Assembly (NCBI RefSeq): GCF_000283155.1
Contig: NW_004454225.1
Span: 5,339,338-5,403,337, forward strand
DNA: 64,000 nucleotides
Direction: 5' to 3'
Source of the DNA: Ceratotherium simum simum
Lineage: Eukaryota > Chordata > Mammalia > Perissodactyla > Rhinocerotidae
The number at the start of each line of letters is the position of its first letter. The first letter of the stretch is position 1. Below the pieces are notes generated by a model. The model was not told where the DNA came from and searched no databases. It was given only the letters and a program-made list of their open reading frames with translations. This document shows, piece by piece, positions 1-13,865 of the stretch. Made by a program: the position numbers and the translations under genes.

Positions 1-224
1 AAAGTGTGGTTCCTCACAGGGCCCTGGCTAGGCCGGGCAGCCCTGCTTTCAGTAGAGGGACTCCCTCGGGCCACTGACATATTGGATCTCTCAGCAGGTC
101 TGAGAGACTCCTGCCCTGGCGAGGGTTTGGCCAGTGAGCAGCGGCCACCAAGCAGCCTCTCTGACCTCATCAATGGCTATTGTCAATGATGGGCTGAGTC
201 CAGGGTCACCCCTCACTGCTCATA

Positions 225-470
225 TGGTTCTCGTGGCTCCCTGCTGCCCACAAACAGCCAAGGAGTTGGTGTTCCAGCTTCTTCCCAGCTTCACCTCCCA
301 CCACCTCCTACACGTAGTCCGTGGGCCCGCAATCCCACACTGCCCGCTGAGCATCCCCCTAGAAGTGCCCCATCCACCCCTTGCTTCTCCTGTCTTCCAT
401 AAACAAAATCCTGGGCCTCTCCCAAACTCCACCACTTCCACAAAGCTTCCTGACTCTTGGGTTATACTCC
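225..470 (+). mobile_element. L2 fragment (weak)
   Basis: GTGGCTCCCTGCTGCCCACA and TTCACCTCCCACCACCTCCT resemble the conserved 3' part of L2. Heavily decayed. Confidence 0.45.
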
Positions 471-3400
471 CCGTGTCTCCCCCTCGCCACCACCCCATGT
501 TAATTTCCCAGGGCTGTGCCGCCGCTGGTTCAGGAAATTGATGCTGATCAAGGAGATCTGTGCTTTCTTCCTAAGCTGGGAAGAGCCCAAGGCCCCCTAT
601 TAAAGCTCAGGCTTATATGTGCTGAAGAAAGGGAGATTGAATTTCCATTCCCAGCCAGAGAATCACAACTTACGAGAAGCCCTGCTAATCATCACCAACC
701 ATAAATTGTCACCGGGGAGCTGATGCAGCCCTGAACCTTGGACACTAGACAGAGTATTAAGCTTTAGAAATCAGTTTTCTCCCATATGATGGACTTGCCA
801 TCAGGTGATCTTTCTTTTTGAGAATCTAGACTTTAATAACGAGCCAAGTCGTCCTTGTTGTTTTGCTCGCAAAGGATAATTTGGGGGAGTAATCTAGTTG
901 AATGGCACTAAGCAGTGAAGCCCTGGAGCTGGGAAGGTGGCCCCGAGTCCCCACCTGTGATCAGCCAGTCTCAAAGGTCTCTACTTTAGTCCCCTGAACA
1001 ACCGTGGGAGAGGAGGGCGAGGCCTCCGTCTTCCCCCTCAAGACCTGAGCCGTGGGCATGTGATTTGTCCTCCTCGCTCAAGATCCACACAGGCTCCGAA
1101 GCACTTGGTTTCTCGCCCAGTTGCCCCCAGAGCCCCTCTTTCTCTCCAGCGGAGGGAAGGGGTGGCCGGGGTCATTGGCAGGTGGGCTGCAGGGCCTCTT
1201 TACATTCCTAACAATCACAGAGGAGCCCAAAGAGCTTCTGTATGTGCTTATGTGCTATAGCTATTAATATTTACAAACAGGGAAATTTATATTAATTAAT
1301 TTAAAAATAGAAATTAAAACCTTATCACATGTCAACATTAATATATTTTTCATTAAAAACTACATTTTCCAAAACAAGGGGAGAGTCAGCTGAGAGGAGA
1401 GTCCTTGCAGAGGAAAATGGGGAGGTGGATACGGATTTTTGTCTATACTGTTTGAACCCCTGGGGGTGCAGGTGGGTCTGAAGCCACGACCCCCGACTCT
1501 CCAGGCACTCGTCACCTCTTGCCTCCACTAGGATGAGGGGGTGTCTCTGTCGGCTGCGCCTGCTGCAGACTGGATGCTGCAGGGGGCGGGGGACTGGTGG
1601 TGATGCTCCAGAGGGTCTGCCTTGCTCTGTATGGCTGAATGCCACTGTGTGCCTCCTCCAGGAAGCCTTCCTTGATAACCCAGCCCCAAGGGCCTCTGGA
1701 TGCTCATGTTCCCCTTGCCCCCAGCACTGATGGGGTGGCTATGTTGCTCCTCTCTGCTCTCTGTGTGACTCAGGCTGAGCTCTGAGCCTTCTCAGTGGCC
1801 TCACTGTCCAATACAGGTTCCTGACTGGGAGGGGGACACTTCGTGCCTCTGTAGTGGAGGGAGGGGAAGTGGAATGAAACCTTGCCCCTCCTCCCATGAA
1901 GGTCTGGAGCAGAGGTCTGGGGTCTCATACCTGAGCAGCCACTGTCCTGGGGGATAGGCTGATGTGGAATGGGCAGCTGGGAACAGCAGCCACCAACAGG
2001 GAGACTCACATGCTCACCCCTGTGTGGAAGGCCAGAGTGAGACTAGAGTCGCTCAGCCTGAGCGCTTCTGGAGGTACTGTCACCCTAAGATGGTTGGTCA
2101 TTAGGGCATTGCCATCACATTTTAAAATGACCCTGGCAACCACTCCAAAGATGGCTACAACTGCCCAGGCTGCAGTTGTAGGGAGGGCTGGGGGAATGCA
2201 GTTTCCTCTGTGCTGATAATTCAGCTCCTTGCCAGCTGCAGACACGCGGACTGCAATACCTTCCCCCGCACCCGGGGCGGCACTGGCTTCTGCAGGCTTT
2301 GTGGCTGGCAGAACCACAGGTGGTCAGGGCAGGACGAATCCTTGCAGTCCATCTTGTCCATCCATCTTACAGGCGGGGAAAAGGAGGCCCCCATCATATG
2401 GCAGGACTGGTACCCGGGCTGTGGGCTCCCAGCCGTGGCTCTCCCACCCTGGGAACACTGTGCTACACTTGTGGGACCCAGATGGCTGATTGTCAGCAAG
2501 CATCTCCTGAGGTGAACAGAACTAGGAACTCAGCACAGAGTTAGTGTAACAAATGGTGCCTTTACTATTGATGGTCCTCAGAATGAAAAGCCTATTAAAA
2601 TTCAAGGCTAATTCCAATGCCACCTCCTCTGTGAAGCCCTAGGGGTAGCCCATCAATAAAGCACACAGTCCTGGCTCCTCTCTAACCTTCCCCCAGCTGT
2701 CACTGGAAGGCCATGAGTGTGAGGGCGGAGCCTCAGCTCACCTGCAGAACCATCGAGCTCGCACACGGCCTCGACTCGGACTGCATGCGCCACCCCTCTA
2801 GCCTTTCCAAACAGCGAGAGGTCCCCAAGCTGCTGTGTCTTACAACTGCCTGGGTCTCCGACCCTATCACCTGCAGCCACTGCTGGCCCTCCCGCCAGGC
2901 TGGAGGCACCAGAGAGGCCCAGGGCCATGGCAGCTGCTCTGCGAAAGGCGGCAGCCCTCAGCTGAGCAAGGTCGCTCTGGCGGCCTCTCAAGCAAGGGGA
3001 GAGGGAAAGGATCAGCCTATGAGACCAGCCTCAGGACAGCGCCGAGTGGAGCCTCCTCTACAAACTCACCTTCTCTGGGCTCAGCCTGAAAGGTGCCCCT
3101 CCTCTGGCCGACTGATGCCTTCATCCTTCCTGTGCAGCTCAAGCTCTGACCCTCAGACCAAGCCTCCTGGCTCTCTGTGCTCTTCCCTCCAGCTGGCAAA
3201 GTGCTGCTGTGGTGGGGGCGGGGGCTCTGTATGTCCTCCCGTGTGTGTCTCCCCGCGCTAGTCGCTTGAGGCAGGGAACGTGTCTTGTTCACTGCTGTGT
3301 CCCGGCGCCTGGAACTCTGGCTGCACATAGCAGATGCTCAGGACATCTTGCTGAGGGAGTGAATGTAAAGCCACCAGAGGGAGAGGCCAGCTCCCAGGCC

Positions 3401-3831
3401 CATAAGATGGCCCAGCCACCTGCTCACCACCACCTAGGCACCCTGAGGAAGACTGCCACTCACAAAGGGGGTTGGGCGGGGGCTGGAACCTTCCCTCATT
3501 ATACCTGAGCCTCTGGTTGAATGCCTTCTTCTCTGGGTCTGTTTTCTCAGCTGGGAAATGGGGTCTCATGATCTTTACCTCCGAGGTTTGCTATATGAGA
3601 TAACTATGTCATGTGTGTGACACAGAGTAGATTCCTAAGACAGCATTGTTATCAAAGCATTTCTCCTCTGCTCCTGCTTTATTCTGCCTTGTGTTAAATG
3701 CGGATAGCTGCTGAGCCTGTCTCCCCTGCCAACCATGGGTAACCTGAAGGGAGACCTGAGCTGTATTCTTTTCTGTATCATAAGTACCCAGCAGAGGGCC
3801 TGGCACAGGGTTAGGAATCAGCAAACGGGCT

Positions 3832-3928
3832 GAAAGAAAGAAAGAAAGAGAAGAACAAGAGTGAGGGAGAGAGGGACGGGTGGAAGAAGAAAGAGGGAGG
3901 GAGGAGGAAGAGAAGAGAGAAAGGAAGG
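3832..3928 (+). repeat. Polypurine (GAAA/GGGA-rich) tract
   Basis: About 97 bases are almost only A and G, starting with GAAAGAAAGAAAGAAAGAG and continuing as degenerate GGGAGA/GAAGA runs. It is low-complexity DNA with possible triplex (H-DNA) character. Confidence 0.85.
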
Positions 3929-5124
3929 CTCTCCTAGCTCAGGACAGATTAACCCCATGGGGGGCAAGGCGAGAGGGAGGGAGAATTTTGAAAGCACTGC
4001 TGTGGCATTCCCTGTTGTGTGTTCTATGAAACACAGAGCCTCAGGGATCCTGATGCAGGGACTTCACAACGCACTTTAAAGGCTCTGAGAAGTCCTGCAG
4101 TCACTCTTGCGATAGTTCTCTGCCCCTCACTTAACACAAAGGAGAGCTTTGCTCCACCCCCTCTGGCAGGCTCCCGGTTATGAGCTTCAGGATGGCCTAC
4201 TCCAACTCCTCACCTTACGGATGAGGTCATGGTGGCTCAGGGACTAGGGTGGCGCAGGTCCGGGCAAGTGACAGGGTACCTGCCCCACCACCTGGGGCTT
4301 GGCGTGGCTTCCTCTGTGCCTCAGAGCCTCAAGGGTAGAGGGGATGTCATGCCCTCTCTGCCCTCTCCCAGGAGGGCCGTCCTGAGGGCAGTGAGCTACT
4401 GCCAAGGGCCGCAGGGCCGAGGGAAGGTTTCAAGGCGGAAGGGTGAATCCTGGGGTATGTGGGGTGCTCAGTGTGCACTTCTGCTCCAGGATAACGGTCC
4501 TGGGCTCCACACTGGAAAGGACTTTAGGGTCTGCTCCTCCACCCCCTCTGCTGAGGCCCAGGAAGCACCCCTGGCCCCATCCCAGATCCTCTGAGGCAGC
4601 CAGGCCCACTCTGGTCAGCTCCGCTGGCAGACCGTCTCCACTGCTGCAGGCCCACAGGCTCCTCCAGAGCAGGGCTGAGCCCAGGGCCAGGCACAGAGCA
4701 GGCTTCTGCGAGCTGGTGGAACTGAAGGGCCCTGCCTCCAACTCTGTCCTCCTGTGGCCTCCTGCCCTGTACCACATCTGCTCTTGGGGGCCATACAACA
4801 AGAGAGCTGCCCCCGGGCCAGGCGCTGCCTCTCCTTCAGCCCAGCTCCCTGTCTCCATACCGGGGAGCAACCACAGCTCAGAGTTCAGCAGAAAGCCCTG
4901 TTTATCTCCCCTCCTTGAGGGGAAGTGAGATATAATTTCAGAGTTGTTCCCAGAAATCCTGGTCTTTAGGGGCCCAGTGCCAGTGAGGCCAGGTTGCCTG
5001 CCAGGTTGAATCTAATTTGATCCAACCCATCCAAATCCAATTACAATCTACAAACTCGGACCGAGTGTCTCCTTGGTGCCCAGCATGGGGCGGGGAGCAA
5101 TGAGGAGACAGACGCTTTGCTGCC

Positions 5125-5235
5125 ACATTGCCAGGTCCAAATTTGGACTCTGCCACTTGTTGCGTGACCTTGGGCAATCGCTTCACCTCTCTCAGCCTTG
5201 GGTCCCACCTATGTAAAAGGGGGTAGTCGCAGGAC
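5125..5235 (+). mobile_element. MIR SINE fragment
   Basis: GACTCTGCCACTTGTTGCGT then GACCTTGGGCAATCGCTTCA is the MIR core. Confidence 0.75.
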
Positions 5236-5474
5236 CTGCCTCCCAGGTGCTCCCTCAACGTGCACTCCCTTCCTCGGGCCAGGGAGCTGCTACGGGTGCA
5301 GGCGAGGACTCGCAGGACCTCATCCTGGGCAGGGGAGCCACAGAAAGGCTGTAAATCAGGCAGTGATGCACTTATATGGATGCTGCATGGAAGGCGGCCT
5401 GCAGGGGCAAGATTGCAGGCCAGAAGTGGGAGGCTGTTGCTATCACCCTGAAAGGGGGGAAGGAGCCTAGATTT

Positions 5475-5640
5475 GGGACACTTTTAACAGCCTCTTTCTC
5501 TGAGTTTTCCAGAAGACATGATGTAGGGGCTTGGGCTCTGACTACCCTCTCATCTACTTTAACCTTCACCATAAGCCTGAGAAGTGGCTGTTGCCATGTC
5601 CATTTCACAATCAAGCACACGGAGGCTAGACCAGGGTGGG
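5475..5640 (-). mobile_element. MIR SINE fragment (weak)
   Basis: CATAAGCCTGAGAAGTGGCT and CCATTTCACAATCAAGCACA read as an inverted, worn MIR 3' half. Confidence 0.5.
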
Positions 5641-6439
5641 AGAGGGGAGACCTGCCAGGGCCACACTGTGCTCACGCACCGCCAGGCCCTGGGCCACACC
5701 TTCCTCTCCCAGGTGCCCAGCACTTCCTCCCGATGGGCCCCCTCCCCAGATTCTTGCCTTCTGTGACAGGCCCCAGCAGCCCTTCCCCCCCAGGGTCTAT
5801 ATTTCCCAAGGCCTTCTATCATTTTTGGATACTCCACTAGATCGTGCAGAGGTAAACGACGGCAGAATCTGCCTGCCCCAGACCAGTGTGCACGTGGTGT
5901 CTCCAGCAAAGCAAAGTTCACCGATGCACCTAAAGCAGGGCAGCAGGAGGTGGGCGCAATCTGTTCGTACTCAGGAGCCGGGCCTTTCTTGTCGCCCCAG
6001 CCCAGGATAACAAAGCCGGAATGTGTGCCTCCCAAGGGTCGTTGCTATGGCGACTACATCAATAACATCATTTTCAAATCCATGTCTCTTAAATACATGG
6101 AAGGGAAGGCAAGCTGGGAACTGCAGAGCAGGGAGAAAAGAACAATTACCTTGCTCCGCCTCCCCGCACTGGGGAGGAAGGGCTTCCCTCCCCTTCCACC
6201 TCATCAATAGAAACTGCGGAGCCCAGAACAAGGCTGGAGCCCAGGTGGTGGTGGGACAAGGCTGCTGCCTTCCCCAACCTAGACTCCAGGCAGGGAAAGA
6301 CAAACATGGGCTCCTGATGCTTGGACAGGGGCTGCAGGAACATCAGGAAGGTCCTGACTCAGGGGAAGGCACAGGAACAGTGGCAGGAGGGGCCTGTGGG
6401 AGAGGCGACGATGACAACAGCCACGCACATCTTCCTAGA

Positions 6440-6600
6440 ACAGTTGTGTCAAGCTGTTCCACGTGCTTTAGATATGTTATCACACTAATTCTCCTCAGGA
6501 ACCCAGCAGGGCTGTTATGGCTGGTATTTTCCCCACTAACAGATGAGAACACTGAGGCCTGCAGGGCCCTAGGTAACAGGGACTCTCTGCTGTCACCTGC
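6440..6600 (-). mobile_element. MIR SINE fragment
   Basis: ACGTGCTTTAGATATGTTAT and CACTAACAGATGAGAACACT then GAGGCCTGCAGG read as MIR inverted. Confidence 0.65.
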
Positions 6601-6679
6601 ACAGCCTTGTCCTTTCTCACCTTGGTGTCTTTGGGAATGTAGTTCCTTCTGCCAGGGACGCACTCCCTCCCTCCTGTGA

Positions 6680-6975
6680 ATGGCAACTTCTGACTAGTTA
6701 TTTGAGACTCTGTTTGGGTGTCACCTCTTCTAGGAAGCCCTCCTTGTTTCCACCCTCCCCCTAAGTCCCTAGGCTGCATTAGGGGCCTGGCCTGGGCCTC
6801 CACAGCCCCCTGCACTCCCCCCTCTCATAGCACCACCATACTAACTGTAACTGCTGGGTCTGCATTGTCTCTCCCACCAGACTGGGGGCTCCTCGAGGGG
6901 GCAGGGCCCACCCTTGAGTCACTTCTTTGCCCGCACCCCCATGCCCTGCACAGCGCCTAGCCCTGAGTGAAGGCC
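6680..6975 (+). mobile_element. L2 3' fragment
   Basis: GGTGTCACCTCTTCTAGGAA and GCCCTCCTTG, then ACTGGGGGCTCCTCGAGGGG and a CACAGCGCCTAGCCCTGAGT end, follow the order of the L2 3' region. Confidence 0.65.
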
Positions 6976-9421
6976 GAAGACATGTTCGCTGAATCCAACC
7001 ATGCTGATGAGGGGCCTGGGCTCAGCTGCTCTGGGCTTTGGACTCTGCATCAGACCAGGGGCCAACACTCAGGCAACTGGAGTGCGTCTGGCTGCAGGCC
7101 CAGGCCTGGCTGCCACCTGCCCGCCCGTCTGGCTCCACCTCGATCCCCTAATTACACTCTAACAGCACCTGTGCCTGGATGGTGCTCCGAGGGCCTCTCA
7201 TTATGAGCCTTGGGCTTTAGCAGACATACAGGGCTCTGTTTCCCATCCTGCACCCCCGAAATTACATCCTCTTGGGCAATTCCAGGCCTGGCCAGAGCAC
7301 CAGCAGCCTGCTGCCCCAGATTAGACCCCCAGCTGACCATGAGCCCAGCCCACCCCTGGCTGCATCACTAGAGGCAGCCCCCCCTGGGAAATGGGAGTGA
7401 TTAAGACTGTGGGCTTCCACTTAGCCAGAGCGCCTCAGTGCCAGGCCCCATGCCAGGCTCTTAGCAAGCACCCCTAATGGAACATTTCCACGACTCTGAG
7501 TGCCAGGTAGCATTAGCAGGCCCACCTGACGGGTGACGATGCTGAGGCTCAGAGAGTGGTCTCCCGACTTCTGTGGAGGAGCAGGGACCCAAACTCCGAG
7601 TGGCCACTCCAACAGCAGGCCCAAAGGGGTCCCAGCCCCTTGGCCAAATGCTCACCTCACACCCCACCAGCCGCAGTGCCCACTCAGTGGCCTCAGTGGC
7701 CCTCAAGGGGACTCTGCTCCACTCCCTGTCCTTGCCAGTGTCTTACAGCCCTGTCAGCCTGAACTTCTCCTCACTGTCCCCCACCCCCAACTCCTAGGCC
7801 CTCTACCCACCCCCACCCCATCCTTTCCGCTCAGCGGCCCCCTGCCAGGGCCCAGGAGGACTGGCCCTGCTGAGTGTGACCTTCACCATCTCTCAGCACT
7901 CGCCGCCCAGCTGGTCCAGCCACCAAAGTCTGAACCTCGTGTGATTTGACTCCCAGTGCCTTCCATATTCATCTGCTCACCTGCCTACTTGCTGATTCTT
8001 TCCACGAATATTTAGGTAGGTCTCCCATACAGTGGGCCTTTCCACAGGACCAGCCGCTCCTTGCTGTGCCTTTGATCCCGCTCTGCTCTCACAGTGGCCA
8101 GACCACGGTCCAGCCCTGTGGGGCGGCTGGTCAACAGCACACTGGTTATGGACATGGGGCAGGGCTCTGAGAGAAGCCATCCTGCTTTGAGTTTACATGC
8201 AAGCCAACAGCCAGAATGGACTGGTTTTCTGGAAAGCTAGAATTGGAAAGGACCTTGGAGAGCATCTAGATGAGCCTCTCCTTTTCCACTGAGGAGGCTG
8301 AAGCCCACAGGACAGTGACCACCCTGACTCATGTGGAGTCAGCACAGGTCACACATAACCTTCTGACTCCCAATGCCCTGGCTCTCAAGCTCAGCATTCT
8401 TCCTGTCACAACAGGAGATGGTACATGAGGCACTGCTGCCCTCATTCGGGGGCTGTCAACTGGCATTGAAGCTCACCCATTCATTCACTCACTCATTCTA
8501 TAAAGCTTTGCTAAGCACCACCTGTGCAGGCCCTGCGCTGAGGCTGCGAGCAGAGCCACCCGGGGCGCCCACCCCCTCACAGGTGGATTTTCAGCTGAGA
8601 CCAAGTCCATTGCCACGGCTGCTCACTGGGTAGGCAGGCATGGTGTAGACAGACAGACGGATGGATGGATGAGAGCTGAGGCTGGCTGGCTCCTGGCCTC
8701 CCAGGTAAGAGCAGAGGGGCTGGGCTGGGCATGCCTTCTCGGAAAGCAGGGATGGACACCAGCCTCCTTCAGCCTCTTACCCCCGGTGCCTTGACCAGTC
8801 CTGGCCCTGAGAGCCCTGGAAAGCTGCCTCCTTGAGATGGGAGGGAGCCTGTCTGACAGCTGTGAGGACCATGCAGTGGTCTGTGCAGACACACGTGGAT
8901 AAACGTTTGCAGAGCTGCCGAGTGCCGCAGGAGGGTCAGCATCACTGAGTGGGGCGGACCTGGTTTCACCAGCTCTGCTTCGCGCCCCCAATCCTGCCAG
9001 TTCTAAGGTGTGGCCTCAGGACTTGCTCAGTTTCCTCCTCTGTGAAGTGGGAGACTAAAACCCTCTTTTGCAAGTTCATTAAAGGGCAGTGAAGAGGTGA
9101 TGGCTCCAGCTCAGGCTCAAGACTCAGGTGGTGCTCAGCACAGGCTGGCCTGCGACACCCCCACCACCCTCACTGGCTGACTCTCCAGTACCCGTCCCTT
9201 CAGAGCCGCTCCTCGCCTGGCCCTGCCTCCTCCGCCCCTCCCAGGGCTAACCCTCCTTCCTCTCCCTGCCTCCTGAAGTTCCCCAGCTGATCACTAGGCG
9301 TCACCACGAGCACGTCAAGCATCCCTGAGGCTCCGGCTGCCAGGACCAGAGGACTGGGGAGTCCTGAGCGTCAACTCCGCTCAGGCCTGGGAGGCTGGAG
9401 CGGACCTTCCCTCCCCAGGGC

Positions 9422-9607
9422 TGCCATATTTAGCAAATAAAACACAGGATGCCCAGTTAAATGTGGATTTCAGACAAACAACAAGTATTTCCTGAGTATA
9501 AGTATGTCCCAAAAGTTGCACGGGTCATACTTATATTTAAAGAAGATTCGTTGTTTATCTGAAATCCAAATTTAAACGAGTTTCCTGTATTTTATCTGGC
9601 AACCCTA
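9422..9607. mobile_element. Palindromic non-autonomous DNA-transposon fossil
   Basis: The left arm (about 9422-9510) and right arm (about 9520-9607) are imperfect inverted copies. GGATTTCAGACAAACAACAA on the left faces TTGTTTATCTGAAATCCAAA on the right, and AGTATAAGTATGTCCC faces a matching CATACTTATAT. The layout fits a MER-type palindromic miniature element, and MER53 is my guess at the family. No transposase. Confidence 0.75.
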
Positions 9608-11284
9608 TCCCTCCCTCCACAGGGACCCTAAAGGAAGCCATAGCGGGAGAGACAACTCACACAGGCTCTGGGCCACAGCCTGGCCGTGACCAGGGAACGA
9701 GTCTGTTTCTCCCTCCTGACAGGTGACCGGACAGAAGGAGCCCAGGGGCAGGAGGGGCTGACGTGGCCACCCTGTGAGTGTTCGCATAGCAGCCCTTGGG
9801 GACCCTGGAGGAGAAGCCAACAAGAATTGAGGACACGAGCAGCTCCCCACCACCACACCGGTGCCTCTCCCCTCCGTCCACCAGGCACCGTGGGAAAGAG
9901 CAGGGGCTCCCCAGCAGCAAACCCCTGGGCTCGGACCCGGCCTCAGCCCAAACCAGCTGTGCTGCTGCCCTCCCCGCCCCTCCATTCTCTCCTTTGCACA
10001 ATGGGGTGGCAGCTGTTACTATCCAGGGTCCTTTGATGATTAAAGGGTACCAAGGGCTTGGTACACAGTAGGAACTCAATAAATGCTGAGTACCTTTCCC
10101 TTTCCCAAGAGGTCGTGTCAGGGGCAGGTACAACCACCTTTGGGAACTTACGCCGATCCCTGCTGTTTATTCTAACTCTAACAGGTTGCTGAGTTGTCAC
10201 TTCACTCGGTAAACAAATGGGAGGGCACACACTGGGTCAGCCACTGTGACGGGCCCTGGGGAACATGAGGTCAGGGTTCACGGCAGCAGGGAATAAAGGT
10301 ATTCCAGAAGAGGAATCGGCTCACACAGAGGCACGGAGGCAGGAGCCAGAGGTTTCGGAACTTCTGACAAGCTTGGGCTAGCCTGCCGGAGAGGCCACGG
10401 CCGCCCTGCAGCTGAATGCAGCTGCGGGAGCAGCCCAGGCGCGACCAGCAGCAGTGGCACCAGCCAAACCACAGTGCCCCGGGCCGGCCTCCCGGTGCTG
10501 CGCATGCTGCTTGGCACAGGGACGGATTTCTCCACACACAATCCAGGCATTCTCTCCCTCAGGGGAGGAAGCCAACCCCCTTTCACATCCACTCGGCGCG
10601 TCTCCTCTGTCCCCGGCCCCGCGTTAGATCCATGCCCTTCTCAGGAGCTTGCACACCCAGCCCTAAGAGAGAGCTGAGCCACCAGGAACAACGTGGTGCA
10701 CGGTGGCGAGGAAGATGCGCCTGCCTAAGAGTCAGAGACGGCTTCACAGATGAAGGGAAAGTGAGCTGGGTTTTGAAGGATGATGAAGCGTTCTCCAGGA
10801 AGTGAGGGGAATGGGGAATGGCATTCGAGGCGGGGGAAACAGCACACGCCAAGGCCCATAATGGGTAAAGGGCACATGTCACAGAGCTCCTCGGTCACAG
10901 GGAGAACAGAAGGCAGGTGGGGAGGGACTGGGGAAGAGCTGCACTGCGGAAGGCCTTGGAAGGCAGTGAAGGCAGAGGTTCTGGTGCGGGAGAGACAAGA
11001 GTTTGCTGTGGTTGCTTCATGACGTGCACAGACAGCACGGAGAGGAGCCCGGGGAAGGTCCCGAGTGGGGAAGGACAGGCGAGAGCACTGGGTAGAACAG
11101 TGGTTCTGGCTGCCGTGAGAAGGCCGGACGGGACAGGGAGACCTGGGAGGCAGCTGCTGCACTAACTCAGTGAAAGGGTGGCAGCCCGGCCCCAGGAGGA
11201 GGGTGGAGAGGCAGGGCCCTGGTGCCACAAGGGGCTCAGGCTGCACTGCAACCCCTGCTCCTGCCTCCTCCATCCGTTTGTTCA

Positions 11285-11500
11285 TTCAGTATCTTTGGTC
11301 CTAGGAGTCAGTCAGACCTGGGTTCAAATCTTGACTGTGCTACTTACTCACTATGGACACACCTCTTTGCTTCTCAGCCTCCATTTTCTCACTTGCAAAG
11401 TGGGGATAACAGCAGCTACATGACAGATTGTTCTCAGGATCTTTACCCGTGTCAACATCTGGGCACAGTGCTTGGCACATGGTGATGCCCAGCGACAGCT
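11285..11500 (+). mobile_element. MIR SINE
   Basis: CAGACCTGGGTTCAAATCTT, CCATTTTCTCACTTGCAAAG and the GGCACAGTGCTTGGCACATG tail make an almost full MIR. Confidence 0.85.
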
Positions 11501-11544
11501 GAGAGTTTTACTGATCCCAAGACCAGGCCCTCCACTAGGGGACA

Positions 11545-11650
11545 TGGAGTGTATATATTATCTCATTCTAATCCTCACGGACAATCCTATAATGAAAGAT
11601 ACTAGCGTCTGCCCCATTTTACAGGTAAGAAACCCCAGGACTTGTGGCCG
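11545..11650 (-). mobile_element. MIR SINE fragment
   Basis: TATATTATCTCATTCTAATC and CTGCCCCATTTTACAGGTAA are the inverted MIR 3' half. Confidence 0.55.
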
Positions 11651-13865
11651 AGAAGGGAGGCAGCTACCTCTTGGTCTGGTGCTCACCGTCTGCCCTGCAG
11701 TGTCTACTCTGGGAGGCCCGAGGGTTCTGTGGCGTGGGGGAAATCCGTGCAGTAAGGACCAGGGGTCCCGGGTAGGGCTGCTGGGCTGGCTGGAGGCCAG
11801 GCCGGGAGAAGGGCGTGAAGCTGGGCTCACCAGCCAAAGGAGTTGTTTATGGGGTGAGAGGCTCATAAAAAATAATGGGCTGGATTTATTGTCCCCGCCT
11901 CAAGGGCCGTTCCGGACTGCACAGGGCCGGGATAGGACTTCTCCAGCAGCACCATAAATCTTCCCGCTAAATGCCAGAGCTATTTATTCTCCTGCCCACC
12001 GGGTGTGCAGCAAGCGGGCGGTGCCGGGAGGAGAACCTGCACACCACGAGTCCTGCCCCCACGCTCCAGCCTGGCTGGTCTGCCCCAGGGAGCAGCCGAA
12101 AGAACACAGAGGGCAGCCCTGAGGGTGGGGTGGGATGCTCCGGTGTGGCCACACCATCTCCCCTCATTTAAAACAGAAAGTTCCCAGCCACACACACCCA
12201 AAGGGCCCCAACACCCAGCCAATGACGGAAAGCCCTGGAATAGGGCAGCGGATGTCCCTGGCCCTGCAAGAGCCATGCTGGGGCCCCTCAGGTCACGTCC
12301 GGGCCCAGATCCCATGATGTGGGAATCAAGGCCCGGAAGCCATCGGGAGGCTGCCAGCCAGGTGCACTGATAGGATCCTAAGCCTTCTGTGGCTGCTCGG
12401 GGGGATTGTGGCTCTCTGTCCACAGGCTTGGTTATCTGAGTCTGGAGGAGGGGTGGAACTGGCTTTGGCATCAGAAATCCGCCCCCCAGTGCTGAGTACT
12501 GCCTCCCGGTGTGGCCCGGCTCGGTGGGCTTTCCCTTCTGCGATGGGGACGGCAGTGCTCACCCGCGGTACTTCCAGGGTAGTCGAGAGCGTCAAAGTGA
12601 TCCTGAATGGGGACAGGCCTAGTGAGGACACCTGCTGGCTAAGTTGAGGGTGAGGAGGACGGTGTCCAGTCTGCTTGCAGGCCAAGGGCAAGTGAGAGCA
12701 GGAGCAGCAGGACGGAAGACAAAGTCCAGAGGAGGTCAAGGACCCGCCTGAGGGAGCGTGGGGGAAGGGCCCAGGACAAGGGCTGGCATGGGGCAGAGAG
12801 GGCAGCTGCCTTGGAGACTGCTCCTGCGGTGACAACCTCTGGCCCTCTGCCCTGACCCAACCCCAGGGATCTGCACCTGAAACCTCCTCAGTGACCTTCG
12901 CCAAAGAGCCCCCCAGCCAGCCCCGAGGTGGCGTGGCTTGGAGCAGGGGGCTCAGGTTCCAAGGGCAAGGCGTGTTTGGCCCCCTTCAGGGCTTCTTGCG
13001 TAGCTCACTGGAATGCATGTGACCTGCAGGGCCTCTATTCCACCCACTCAGGAGTCTGGGTGCTGGCTGGAAGGAACGCTGTACTTTGAAGTCCACCACT
13101 CAGCAAGCACGCAATCTTCTTTGCTGAGTGAGTGAGGGAGTGAGTGAGCTAGCGAGCACTCTCCCACCTCCCGCAGCCCCAGGACCCCTGTGCTGGAGCC
13201 CTCCACACACTGTCCAGTCAGCGCCTGTCTGCCTGACTTCCTGCCTCCCTCCCCTGCAGTCTGTGGGTTCTGGGAGGACCTGCCCTGGCAAAAGGTGGGC
13301 TTCTGAGCACTGCCCACTGAGTGGGATGGAGGAGCCCAGCCTCATCACATGGTCACTGAGTGCAGTACCGATGGCAGAGCGCTGCTGCGCCCAAGCCCCC
13401 AGAACATGTGCAGGGAGACCAGAAACTCCACTCTAGTGTCCCAAGCCCCTGACCCCTGATGAAACCCCAGACTTCTGAGTCTTCCTCATACCAGTCAATT
13501 TCTGGTGATTTACTCAGGCCCCAGGCAGGATTCAGGCCTGGGCCAGCTGACCAGGCGAAAGAGTGTGGGCACCTGCACTTTTCACAAGCTGTTCCTGGAC
13601 ACCTGTGAGTCAGGACACTGAGCGAGGGTGCTGAGCAAGGCCCATATTTTCAGCCTCATGAAAAGTAGAGATTGACTGGTCCTGCTTTGAGCTTCTAGGC
13701 TCCCCTCCAGGGTTCTTTATTCTAAAAAGAACAAGGCCCCGCCTTGTCCAGAGCCAACCGCCACCGAAACATTCCACACACATGTGATGCAGATAACAGG
13801 CCCCTCTGAAGTGTAAACCTGAGGCAGACAGGGCTCTGCAGAAAGTCCTCCCTGCCCTGCCTCTC

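Noticed and set aside
1260..1375. AT-rich patch that may be an old DNA-transposon fossil
   Set aside because: I could not assign a family or define boundaries, and no terminal repeats are visible.
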